Assembly: GCA_905397405.1 (NCBI GenBank)
Contig: CAJPVJ010000215.1
Span: forward strand, 1 to 31,831
DNA: 31,831 nucleotides
Source: Oppiella nova
Taxonomy: Eukaryota > Arthropoda > Arachnida > Sarcoptiformes > Oppiidae
Reading direction: 5' to 3'
The notes under the pieces are model-generated. The model searched no databases. It worked only from the letters and a program-made list of their open reading frames with translations, and was not told where the DNA came from. The position numbers and the translations under genes were made by a program. Below, in pieces: positions 10,087 through 31,831 of the stretch (positions within the stretch are counted from its first letter, which is position 1; every line of letters starts with the position of its first letter).

Positions 10087-12214
10087 ATGAATGGTGTGAA
10101 GAGTGTTTCGGCCAAAACCGGTACAAAGAAGTCGAGGAAAATGGGTTCGAGACCTACCGGTGCCGCCAACCAGTCGCTCAAAGGGGTGATACTTGTGGCC
10201 ATTATTGCGTTGACTGTTTCTGTGATATACTTATACAAAGAGACGATCAATGAGTTCATTTCAAGTAGTTTTAACGTAGACCTCAATAAACACGTGGACC
10301 ACAAGACATCGAAAGACAAGCCCTCTGTTAGCGATGAAAATCTGAAGTCCGGCGACGAAAGCATTCATCAAATTCGCCAAAAGATTACTCCAAAGCCGGC
10401 GGACATGAAGTCTTGCGCTGTGTTTCTCAATGACGTCCAAAGACTAACTTTGGATGACTTCCATCCGATTGATAATCAAAATGCAAAGGACTTGACGTTA
10501 AGTCAGATCTCAAGTTTCAATAATTTACAGTTAGGGCCACGGATTCAGTCCATTGTTCGCATGGATTACTTCAAGTTTGTTAAACTAAACCTCAACCGCG
10601 GATGCACTCTATGGCCCGACAATTCAAAATGTGTGCTCCGGTATGACTACATTCATAGACTTCCTCTCAAATTTGCTCATTTTCTAAACATTTATTGAAT
10701 AAATAATTTATTTTTTCGTTTTTTATTGTATAGAGACTGTAGTATTCAATACTGCGATGAATCACAACTCCCGAAGTCTGTTATTATGAGAGAGAAAAGC
10801 GGTAAATATTTTATTAAATTTAAAATAACTACAATTTTTATACTGAATATACCGGTATATAACTTATTTATGTGTTTATATTGAAGGCTATAGTGCTACC
10901 GTAGTATTTTCCAGTATTTTTATATGTTTTGAAGTTTTCACTTTGAAACACAATTTTAGTTTTCCTTAAATCTTACAAAATGTAAAAATGATTGAAAAAT
11001 GTGTCAACATTTTTAAGAGGATTTAAAAGCGATAGGATTTATGAAAAAGGAAACTTTTCTAATATAAAATGAATTTAAGTTCAAATTTCTCTCATTTTAA
11101 TGACAGACTCTGGAGAAGACGACTGTCCGACAGATTCTGAGCAAAAGTTGTCTCAAATCGATCGCACCGTCTCGTCGACTAATATCGAGGCTATGAATAC
11201 ACTGTTTGATTGCACTGAAGACGACTCAGAGGGCGCACAGTATTACGATTTGCTGCTAAATCCCGAAAGATTTACAGGTATTGGATGTCATTATTCATAA
11301 AATATATAAAATAAAAATCTAAAGCCTTTTGTTTGTGTGTATTATGCGTGCGATAGGCTATAGTGGGGAGACGTGTGACCGCATCTGGAGATCAATATAT
11401 GACGAGAACTGCTTTCTTCAGAAGCAAAGCAATCCGTTTTCATTAGATTCTTACTGTTATGAGGAGAGGATATTCTACAGAGCGATCTCTGGGCTCCACT
11501 CCTCTATTAATATACATCTCTCGGCTATATATCACATGATTGACGGTTCCTTTGCCCACAACACCAAAGAGTTCGTCGACAGATTTAACGGTAAACTCAG
11601 ACATCTATTTGATTCCAAGTTTTACTCATTTGATTGACTCAATGTATTTCTATCGTTATATTTAAGGACAAACCGATTATATAAAGAACTTATATTTTGT
11701 ATATTTACTGGAATTGCGAGCTCTGCACAAAAGTGAGCCCTATTTGCTAAACAAAGTGAACTGGCAGTCAAGTGGTGACCAATCGCTCACCAAAGAGGCC
11801 ATTAAGGACTTACTCCGTACAGTCAGGTCTGCACTTAAATTGAATTGCAATTGTAATGAATTAATGGCTCTAATGATTGCTATATTTGATTGAATTGACA
11901 GGAAATTTAAGTTTCATTTCAACGAATCAATTCTATTCAAACAACAGCCACCAAATGTTGCTCAAGAAGTGGGTCAGCACTTCCACAACATCACCACTAA
12001 TATAATGGATTGCGTGGCCTGTGATCGGTGCCGACTATGGGGTAAAGTGCAGACACACGGACTCAGCACTGCTTTGAAGATTCTGTTGAGCGATGACATC
12101 GAAAATCTGCGATTACATAGACATGAGATCACATGTCTGGTGAACGCGTTGGCCCGACTGTCCAATAGTATCGCACAGTTAGAGGTTTTTAAGAAACTAC
12201 TGATCAATAATTGA
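10087..12214 (+). CDS. ERO1: Endoplasmic reticulum oxidoreductin 1 (ERO1), membrane-anchored form
   Basis: ERO1 is the FAD-dependent thiol oxidase of the ER lumen; it reoxidises protein disulfide isomerase and passes electrons to O2, giving H2O2. Six exons: 10087–10640, 10734–10801, 11107–11277, 11357–11590, 11667–11826, 11902–12214; 499 aa. A basic N terminus precedes one hydrophobic segment (about 33–50), suggesting a type II signal anchor. The shuttle pair is C182-VLRD-C187, followed by C192 (equivalent of human Cys104); C243 in FDCTEDD fits Cys131. YYDLLLNPERFTG, IWRSIYDENCF, FYRAISGLHSSINIHL, KNLYFVYLLELRAL and NIMDCVACDRCRLWGKVQT follow; C433-x-x-C436-x-x-C439 is the active site by FAD. 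The cysteine-rich CxC...CxC segment expected near residue 110 is reduced to a single Cys110. Introns are short (67–305 nt). Confidence 0.97.
10802..11106 (+). other. ERO1 intron 2
   Basis: A phase-1 GT–AG intron of 305 nt, the longest in ERO1. It is A+T-rich and I see no other feature in it. The acceptor is the CAG ending at 11106; the in-frame ATG at 11100 is inside the intron and is not a start. Confidence 0.85.
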
Positions 12215-12530
12215 TTTCAATACCTATTAACTTAATATCGTATTAAATGTTTTATAAATATTTTTAAATTATTAGAGTTTTATTCCATTGACTAAGAATT
12301 CGTTGGATATATTTATTTGAGTCATTCATTTTGTTTTTATTTAAAAATATATTATTTTATAACTTATTTTCTCACTTCAAAGATGTTTAACACAAATGAG
12401 ATTATTTATTAAAAATACTAAATATATTGATTCATAACAAACTTTTTTTATTTCATTGCAAACTTTAATCAAAACAAAGTATAAGTCGACTTTTAATACT
12501 CTTCATTGCAATCTTCAAATAACAAATCAA
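12215..12530. other. Convergent intergenic region ERO1/IFT80
   Basis: 316 bp between the two facing stop codons, holding both 3' UTRs. A plus-strand ATTAAA at 12242–12247 (28 nt past the ERO1 stop) and minus-strand AATAAA at 12452–12447 (79 nt past the IFT80 stop) are the likeliest polyadenylation signals. A further minus-strand AATAAA at 12410–12405 means the two transcripts could come close or overlap. Confidence 0.55.
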
Positions 12531-15221
12531 TCATTTCTTGGATGTACTCTTGGATTGTGTGACTACTCTGTGCTCATAAGCCGTGTCCAGTCTTTCTTGA
12601 TATACATTCCATTCGGAGAACTCTGTCTAAAATGAAACCATAAATCACTTAAAATATAATCAATAATAATAATAGTGAAATGTTTAGTATATCAATAATA
12701 CGGTAATATTATAAAAACAAAAATTAATAGAATATTATTTAAGCGAATATACAGTATATCTGTTAAGAAACAGGAATTACAATATAGGCAATGAATCTCT
12801 AAAGCCATCATCGATTCATTCCCTTATTTTCTATTAATATTTACTTCATTAGAAAGTTGTCGATACGATTGAATGGTTTCCTTTTTGCCCACTCTTTCCA
12901 GATATCTGTGTCTGAATGCCTGAACCAATTCCATGAATTTATTGTTCTTCTCGTATTTGTGGGCCAACTCGAGAGCCCTCTCCCATCGGAAGAGTTCCAG
13001 ATTCAGAGCAATGGCTCTCAGAATAAATCCGCTTTGAATTAATATATTCTCTGCTTCTCTAATATTGCCACAAATGAGAGCTATCTCTGCACTCTTTGCC
13101 TCTTTGTCTTTAAGTTTCTGTATTTTCTGAATATACAGCACTTTATCGACACGATTGACAGCCGCGTAGGCCATCTCTGCGGTGTCCAGTTGTCTGGCGT
13201 GAAGGGCCATCCCGGCGAAGGCGGCCCACAGAGCCCTCACATCATAGTTATCCCTCAAGAACTGACACAATTTGAGTCCTTCAGTCCACTGCTGTTGTGA
13301 GGCATAAGAGTGTAAGAGATTTACGAACGGATTGATCGACGACGAGATCAGTGACCCATCAGAGCGACGAATACTGAGTCTGTTGTTCAGGAAATTAATA
13401 ATTTGCGGACTTTTATCGGTGATGTCAGTGCCGTCCTTCTCGATGACAACCATCGACAGTAGATCGCTGTCAACGAAGGCCACCGTCGGGTAAATCCAAA
13501 CGCTTAAGCGATTATTCTCGCGAATTGTGGCCAAAATGTTGGAATCGTTGTTCCAAATGAAACACTTAACCATTGAAACCAATTTAATGGTCTTAAACAC
13601 TGTTGTCTGCGCCGGTCGGACAAGACTTAAGTAAATGTCGGCGTTTTTATCACTAAAGGCACACATCCTCTCAGATATTGGTCCGCAATAATTGAGTGCA
13701 ACGCAAGTGATGTCTAATTTGTGTTTCAATGCATTGACGCCTTCGTTCATTATTTTGCCATTTGTGGTGTCGATGAAGTGAATCGCTTTCATATCATTGG
13801 CATCTCTGACCGCAATGGTATCACCGCTCAAACTTTCAATAAACACATAATTATCATAATTATGAACCCATAAAATATATCTATAAATACCTTATAGTCT
13901 CAGAATTTAATGACTCGATTCTCATACCAATCCATTTGATATTCAAGAGTAGTCTTCCCTCATAAGAGTAGAGCCCGACGTTTGTGCTGTCGATTAGCAT
14001 AAAATGTTTATCGCACTGAAGAATAAGCGATACATTAGTCTCTTTGAGGTCGAGGTGGTGGGCGATCGTCCAGTTGTTGGCCTTATATATGAAACACTGA
14101 TTCGTTGTGATGACAATCAGGTGATTGAATTCAAACGATATTTTTATGACATAATCCCTGAACTCGAGGTCGTCCTCCACACCAGAGGTCACATTTTTGA
14201 CGTGAATATTCTTGCGGCCCAACACATTCACCTCAAAGGACTTCCATTCGACCCGCTTTTCAATGACGTGAGCGAATATGACGTTCCCATTGGCACAGGC
14301 GCCTGATATTTGTGTGGAATCGGTGGACCAGCTCAGCCCAAATATGCTCTGGATATGTGGTTTGTCCAGTGAATAAGACCAGCCGTACTTATCGCATAAC
14401 TTCAATGTATTGTAGGATCCGATGGCAAAGAGTGTGCCCTCTGGAGCCCAGGACAACGATGTGATCGGGAACTCGTGAGTGGCGCTCATGAATAACACTC
14501 TTCCCAAAGAGTCCCACACTTTATATCTGCGGTCTTCAGCGCCGGATATGATTAAGTCGTTATTGGGATTCCAATCGACTTTAAGGATCACTCCTTCGTG
14601 TGCTTTCCATTCAATGGGTTTGGAGTTTGGGGTCAAAGGTTTGATTATTAGGTTTTTGTCGAAAGTGTAGAGAATTTGATCGTTTTTCGGTGACCACGAT
14701 ATACAATAGGTTGGGACTGGACTCGAGGACAGGGTTGAGCGCAACATTCCGCTCCGGGACCACACTTTCACGAGTCCGTCCTCACCAGCACTGGCCAGCG
14801 CTGAGCCATCATTACTCCATCGGACGGCCAGCACAGCACCCGTATGTGCCTCCACTGTCTTCTCTATCTTTCCATTGCGTGAAATGAAGTGATACTTACC
14901 ATCAGAAGCTCCCAAAACCATCTGATCGGACACTTTCTGTTTACTAGATTTTGCATAACAGTGGAGGTCTGTTGGGAAGAGCTCTTTAGGCAAATCCGAT
15001 AGTTTAGTCGACTCATGAGATGAGACATTCCAGACAAGCAATTGGTGGTCATCTCCACACGATATCACTTCTTCTGGTGATGTCCAGCCGACACAACTCA
15101 CAAAATCTTTATGTAATAACGAGATAAAAAAGTTAAGGAAATCATTATTTTATATAAAATTTGTAGGAAATATGAAAAGGATATGAATGAGTTGGTGGGG
15201 AACGTATGTCTTGAATCTCAT
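12531..15221 (-). CDS. IFT80: Intraflagellar transport protein 80 (IFT-B subunit)
   Basis: IFT80 is a WD-repeat subunit of the IFT-B train that carries cargo toward the ciliary tip; in arthropods cilia are mainly those of sensory neurons. Four exons: 15221–15185, 15112–13891, 13832–12845, 12626–12531; 780 aa, close to human (777). Exon 1 gives MRFKT (human MRLKI) and, joined through a U12-type AT–AC intron, HKDFVSCVGW (human HQELVSCVGW) with identical spacing. Two WD40 propellers follow: about 14–300 (LLVWNVS, EAHTGAVLAVRWSNDGSALA, WKAHEGVILKVDWNPNNDLI, YKVWDSLGR, HEFPITSLSWAPEG, FAIGSYNTLKLCDK) and about 300–565 (LEFRDYVIK, LYSYEGRLL, SLSGDTIAVRD, IRRSDGSL). A helical TPR-like tail has AEMAYAAVNRVDKVLYIQ, GNIREAENIL and WERALELAHKYE. 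The last exon encodes a short basic/Ser-rich tail. No full-length interruptions are seen. Confidence 0.97.
15113..15184 (-). other. U12-type AT–AC intron (IFT80 intron 1)
   Basis: A 72-nt intron read on the minus strand. It begins ATATCCTTTT (from 15184), the consensus 5' splice site of minor-spliceosome AT–AC introns. It contains TTCCTTAAC (15140–15132), a perfect U12 branch-point consensus, and ends TTAC with AC at 15114–15113, about 20 nt after the branch adenosine. Splicing joins C|AT in phase 1 to give His13, and restores the exact human spacing from Met1 to the SCVGW motif. No GT–AG solution gives a start codon in frame. Confidence 0.9.
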
Positions 15222-15639
15222 TTTAAAATTTTCATAAATTAATCACTCATTGAATTTGTTTGATTTATTTAAGTTATAATAATTTGTAAAAAATGTTTGG
15301 TTTTGTGAATAAGTGATGCAAAGGTTGCTCTGCGAGATACTATGGAAACAATGTATTTTCAAAACAAAGAATATTCTGCTTCAATACAAAATTGTTATTT
15401 ATTGGACATTGTATGTCTTACTATTAGATTTAGTTATAAAATTACTCTTAATGGTGAAATTATTTCAAAAAGTTTTTGCTAAAAGCAATTAAAAATAAGA
15501 TTTATTGATGTCTATGAAGATTTAATTACAGTTAAATTATAAATTAAATATGATACAGATGTCATTAAAAAAGTATTTATAGTTATTATACAATTTCTAT
15601 AATTTGTGCTAAAATTTATGAAAATCTAAACAAGGTGTA
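15222..15639. other. Intergenic region between IFT80 start and receptor stop
   Basis: 418 bp between two genes on the minus strand. It must hold the receptor 3' UTR and the IFT80 promoter. Minus-strand AATAAA words occur at 15506–15501 (134 nt past the receptor stop) and at 15403–15398. No coding content is seen. Confidence 0.6.
15501..15506 (-). promoter_or_regulatory. Candidate receptor polyadenylation signal
   Basis: AATAAA on the minus strand, 134 nt downstream of the receptor stop codon. Confidence 0.4.
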
Positions 15640-26311
<10,672 letters not shown>

Positions 26312-29300
26312 CCATCACTTTTAGCACTAATAATAACAGTTATTAAACTGTAAAATTGAAAACATAAAAACTTTATTTCGTATGAAAGTGATGGTTACAT
26401 AGCATATGAAGTCTCACTGAAAGAGTGTATGAAATAAGTGGTGAAACTGAAGAAGAGTTGTGTTATGTTTGGCATCACATGAAGAGTCAGTCAGAGTTTT
26501 GGGCCAAATCTGCGCACAAACACAGCTTCACTCTAAACATCACTTTTGATATCTATTTGTTTAGCAATTAAATTCATTTCTTACTGTTATATTATACTAC
26601 ACAAGTGTTTTACTTTTGTCTACAAATTAATCATTTTATTATACAATATATAAATGCATTAATTGTTTAATACTGTATGTTACCAACATCAATTTTCATT
26701 TACTATTTATTATATTCTTTCATTGGATTTATAAAGAAATCGGTTTAATTGTAATCTGTCTCTTATATACAGTATTAATATATTTAATTTAAAATTAATA
26801 AACTAAATTTCTAAATTGATTATAACCATAATAAATTTAATTGTCATATTGGATTACATAAATTTCAATTTTTAGACTTATAATTAAAATAAAAAATTTT
26901 AATATTTTCAGATATTAAATAATTTTATTTAAAATAAATGAAAACATATAATAAAATTCTTATCTTTGGTTTTGATTGATTGCCTTAAGTCTCCTAAATA
27001 TTGTTATGAAAGCATAGGTAGATCTTACTGTTTAGTCATAAGATGGGTTACATAATGAAATATAATTATCTTTAATAAATAACAGATTAATAGCGAAAGC
27101 AAAACATATTGCAATTTATAGTAGACTCATATTTGAATAGAAGTAATGTATTGAATATGCATTTCAGGTCATTAATAATATTTATACAAAAATAAAAAAT
27201 TAAATTCAGTTTTCATACATAGTTTATATCTCAATATTATAGAGTCTATAGCATAGAGTTATTTTATTTATTTTGTATCATACATTTTAGTAAATATTCT
27301 TTTTATTGAATATATTAAATATAAAAGTATAATTATTGCATATAATTTATTTAGTTATATACTGTAATAAAATTAAATGAACCAAAAAATTATAATTATT
27401 AGTATAGTATTTACTATGATACTGTACTATGCTCGTTTGATTTAGTATTTTATAATATAAACTCAACTTTATTAAGAACTTATTTAGTGCTATATTACAT
27501 TCATTTATATTAAAAATACAATTTCAAAAGCAGGATATTTCATGAGTTTCTAATGACAATAAATTTAGTAAATGTAATGTATTGTCATTTATTCTAATCA
27601 AGAATTAAATGTCAAAATTATATCTAATATTATTTATTCTGTTGTGTCAAATATATTCAAGAATTACTGTACATTACATACATATGACTTGAAGCTTATC
27701 GCAGGTTTTTGTCAATACTAATGCAAACTTGACTTTAGGCACAACACTAATCTTGTCTTTTAGTAGTCATTCCCAACAGATCTATCATAATATGTAAGAA
27801 ATTAGTAACAACCTTAATATAATGCAATACTCAACTTATTGGTAGCCATAAAGTAGACCATCACTTATGCAACTGTCAAATAGCCATGTACACAGTTATC
27901 ATTTTTATAAACTTATAAAAACTCAATTATTGTATAAACGTTTAGAATTTTTAATAATCCATAAAACATTTATAAAGTTTGACAAATATTTTAATTCATT
28001 TAAAAACAAAAAATGTTTTATTTCAAAATAAAATTATAGTCTCGAAAACTTTTGTTAACACTTCAAAAAATACTCAACCTAATTTTGATCACATTTTGTG
28101 TGAAGTTATCAATGAATACAAAATAATGTGAAATAAAATTCTCGTTGAAATAATCGAAAGAAAGCAATACTTATGAGAAATAATATTCTCGAGAGACAAC
28201 GAAAGGCATCAAATACAGGATCTGATGTGAGAAATGAGTGAAATTTGGTTTTAGATGTTTGGACACGACTTGAATCGAAAGTAAAAAACATTTCAATTCT
28301 GAATACATTTCGTATTTTTACAGAAACTTCAATATAAATTCAATTTATATTTATTTAATATGCGATTATATATGATTTTTGACATTAATTTTAAACTCGT
28401 ATTAATAATGTTTTCTTGTTATCTCTTGCTTTCATTAAATATTTGTAAAATTAATGGTATTTATCATTAAAACAATTACAGAAGTCATTCGTTTATAATT
28501 TGCAAAACCATTTCCTTTTTGCTATATAAGAGAGATAACAAAAGATTTAGTTTTAAATAATTGAAAAATGATGTTTAAAACAACCATTAGATCAAAACAA
28601 ACATTATTCACATCTAATGAATTCTATAACACAGTTATGACTTATTATATTCATTTTGACACAATTAGCTTATTACAAATTATTCTTTAAATATTTTTAT
28701 TTATTTAAATATTTTTTCTTTGTTTATTAGTTTAATAAATATATAAAATTGATTTAAACTCAGTTAACAAAATAATTTATTAAATATAAAATAATTAAAT
28801 TGGTTTTATTACCGTACTTGAATTTATTAAATTATTTTTAATGATTTTTCGATTTCTAAAACCATTATATTTTTAAAAATCTATTAAATATTTGCTTTTT
28901 ATCACTTTCTGATGTATATAAAAACATTTGATCAAAGTAACACAACGTCTCACACACACATCCATTACTTATCGAGAATACACATGAGTTTACTGTTAAT
29001 ATGAGAAGCGGTTCCGTAAAAAGCAAACAGAAATTATTATTAAAATTTTCAATTGTAAGACAAACAAGAATTGCAGTCAAAACATATCATTTTGAGTCTC
29101 ATTCACTTTTTTCATTTGCACGACAACTGAATTTTAAGATAACATTTACACACATTTCTCATGCAATATACTGAACATTATTTTCAAATTAAAGGTAAGC
29201 AAGGTTTTTGGTTTAATTATTATTATTTTTTTTGTAATATTTAAAGTTTGTTAAAATTTAAATCAAAAAAATTATTCAGTCATACGCAGTCATATATAAT

Positions 29301-31831
29301 TACTAGTATACTTTGTATAATTCACAAAAACATTTTTTAATTTTTCAATGAGTTTTTATTTAAGAAATTTGTGATAACTTTAATTTTAAGCAAATCTTTT
29401 TAATAATTAAAAATGAAATATAATCCAAAATGTATTCAAGCCGTGAGTGTAGTTTATAATGAACTTAAACTCAATTTATTTGGCCGACAATTAATCCTAA
29501 AACACACATCAAAGCGATTCCTCCAGAATCCCAATAGTCTAATGAAATACACATTTATTACATTAAGTGCTCATCCATTGCATCCATTCTCTCATTTCCT
29601 TTATTAGAGACCAACTAATTCTCAAAACTATATATCAATGCTTAACCTCTTGTCAAACAAATTTGAGTTTTGTTTTGGCTTTAAAATTAGCCAAAAAGTT
29701 AATTATTTTAAGCATTTAATAGAATCCCTATTAATTTATTGCTTAAGCTAATTTTGTTTATTCATAAAGTTATTCATAGCACTGAATATAAACAAATATA
29801 ATTAAGTCTGACGTGACTTAAAGGTAAGTATTTTTCAAAACTTAATTTACATTTAATTATTATTTAACAAAACTTTTAAATAACTTTTTTGAAGCAAGAG
29901 TTGCAAACAATCGATATTAAACCATAATTGAGCAAAGTTTCAATTTTCTCTATCAAAACACAATATCATAAACATAAAAATAAAATATTAATAAAAATTC
30001 AAATTTAAACCATTTTGAAAGTAACAGTAAATTAAAAATTTTATTTGTCTGAAAACTCAAATATAAGATTAAAATTTAATGTGAATTATCACATGTAAAG
30101 CGAAAGCGGAGACAAAGTGTTCAGTATAATAGTGTAGTGTATGTTAGTGTTCATTGAAATGCAATTTTGCGCTTAATTTAGTTGATTTAGTTCAGCAAAT
30201 AATGTCGAGTGAAAGCCAACGGAATTTAGTGCTCACGGCTTGCCATACAATAGACTCGTATATAATATTAATATATAATATTCTATAATATATTAGATTT
30301 TGTGTTCAATTTAAATATAGGCATAAAAATAGTGATACGAGTGAGAGATCACTCTAAGTATAAAGTATTTATATAAGGTATATAAATAAGTTTTGTGAGA
30401 CAACAGTCAGGAAAATCTGAAAAAAGAACTCCATTGGAAAAATACCTCATTTCCGAGATTACAAAGAATAGAAAACAAAAGCAGATTTGTTTCCATTCTC
30501 TCACTCTTGTTGTGTCTCTAAAGCAATGAAAAAAATATTTTAAAACCTAAACATATATTGGATTTTCAATACATCTTCCGGTGTTTTCCAACACTTTTCT
30601 CCTTTTTTATGTCAAAATTCTCACTAATTTCTAAAGAATTCTTCCTCTCCTTCAGGAATGAAAAAAATTTTTTTGTCATAAAAAACACGTAAAATAAAAG
30701 AGCCGTTCAATCGATCATCTCTTAAAGAATTGATTTCTCATTTAGTCTTTTAGTCTTTTTCGCCAAAACTTTAAAATCTATGTTTGATTCGCCAATAATT
30801 CTCTATTACTGTCTTAACGTTAAGTTTTCTATGAATTATTAATATTTAATGTTTAATGGCTTTACTCTTTCGCTCGATTTTATGAGCCAAATATTGCACA
30901 AAACTTTTTAAAACAAAACTATGAAAATATATAAAGAATAATAAAGTGAATCAATATTTGTTATTAATTCTTAATGTTCTATCATTTTGTTGTTTGCTAT
31001 GAAAGTGAACTAATAGTGATAGTGATTGCGCTCAACGTTTTTCTTATAGTAATCCGACCGCAACTCTGCATTTCCTGGCTATGAAGTCATGGCAACACTT
31101 CCTGAGATGATAGCACTCCACAGTCAGCGCTAACATCTCACCCACAAAGCCATCCTCTCATCAAAATATTTCATAATTTCAATAAAGTGTTCACAACTCT
31201 AAGCAAATTAATTTATTCACCAAAACATTTACGTTTAGACCTTTTCTTAACAGTGTCTACATATCATTGTTTCATCACTTATTCATTAGTTGTGCCCACA
31301 TTTCATGAATTTATTGCAAACAAGAATTAATTAATTCATATTCTGCCGAGAAGTGTGTTACTGTCAAGTTTGAGGTCTAATAGTATTGATTCAGTAATCA
31401 GAATAAGTTATAGCCTTTGGGAGGAATTCCTACTCTATTCAGACAATGTATACACATATATACAGAATCTGTAGAATAATTGGTTCATATGTATCAATAT
31501 TTCATAAAATATCGGAATTTCTTTTATTCTTAATTTAATAACAATTTTATAATTACTATTAAATCGATAAAAGCTTAAATTATTTTAAATACATAATTTT
31601 GTTAAAACAATTAAATGATTTACATTCAAAAGGAATGTCCGCTTCTAAAGCACAGACACTCCATTACATTCGCAACCAATTGACAAAAGATTAGGTCAAC
31701 TCTTAAATATAATTTTTACAGTAATTGTCATATTTAACAACAAAATAAACATTTACTTTGAATTTAAATATAAACCTTAAAATATTTCGTCATTTATTTA
31801 CAAATATTAGGCAAACCATTAGTTTTATGAA
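26312..31831. other. Upstream non-coding region, no gene recognised
   Basis: About 5.5 kb beyond the receptor start codon, very A+T-rich with dense stops. 26390–26550 is less A+T-rich and may include the receptor 5' UTR or promoter. 31020–31180 is a second island of more balanced composition. Short open frames such as 29413–29607 (plus) and 30202–30288 (plus, starting MSSESQRN) lack family features and convincing splice sites. Non-coding first exons of the receptor could lie here but cannot be placed from sequence alone. Confidence 0.5.

Noticed and set aside
10144-10154. GGTTCGAGACC, a perfect tRNA/Pol III B-box word
   Set aside because: It lies inside ERO1 exon 1 coding for the G-S-R-P stretch; no A box or cloverleaf surrounds it.
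14004-14887. Plus-strand open frames opposite the IFT80 propeller exon
   Set aside because: They are antisense shadows of a strongly conserved coding exon and show no domain of their own.
15099-15101. GTG as a start codon for IFT80
   Set aside because: Homologues have 16–17 residues before this point, and the U12-type intron supplies an ATG exon with matching length and sequence.
30202-30288. Short plus-strand frame beginning MSSESQRN
   Set aside because: Only 28 codons, no convincing splice donor and no identifiable continuation.

Overview
The window is eukaryotic nuclear DNA, strongly A+T rich (around 70% by eye), with GT–AG introns that are mostly only 58–100 nt long. The gene content and protein sequences are animal. 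An AMPA-type glutamate receptor, IFT80, XRCC1 with two BRCT domains and a GNBP-like GH16 relative point to an arthropod, perhaps a mite or other chelicerate. The species is inference, not something the sequence proves. I reconstructed exons by eye from splice sites, reading phase and family conservation; every join below keeps the frame.

Layout, left to right. (1) 1–136, minus strand: the first 45 codons of an unidentified secreted protein that runs off the left edge. (2) 432–1734, plus strand: a two-exon GH16 (beta-1,3-glucanase/GNBP-like) protein whose catalytic acidic residues are all replaced; its intron carries a 353-bp inverted-repeat element. (3) 1735–5761: intergenic, with GA/TC microsatellites. 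(4) 5762–7985, minus: complete XRCC1, 7 exons, 556 aa. (5) 7986–10086: intergenic, shared upstream region of the divergent XRCC1 and ERO1 genes. (6) 10087–12214, plus: complete ERO1 thiol oxidase, 6 exons, 499 aa, with an N-terminal membrane anchor. (7) 12531–15221, minus: complete IFT80, 4 exons, 780 aa; its first intron is an AT–AC U12-type intron. (8) 15640–26311, minus: complete AMPA-type ionotropic glutamate receptor, 21 exons, 911 aa. (9) 26312–31831: no recognisable gene; it holds the receptor's upstream region and A+T-rich sequence.

The genes do not form a pathway. They are ordinary housekeeping (DNA single-strand break repair, ER disulfide formation, ciliary transport) and neuronal genes placed close together; ERO1 and IFT80 converge with 316 bp between stop codons, and IFT80 lies 418 bp downstream of the receptor on the same strand. 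I found no new multi-gene system. The strongest unusual signal is the minor-spliceosome AT–AC intron that completes the IFT80 start. Next are the GH16 protein with a lost active site, the anchored ERO1 lacking the usual N-terminal cysteine cluster, a probable homopolymer miscount at the XRCC1 C terminus, and an apparent excess of the 7-mer TACAGTA/TACTGTA in non-coding DNA.
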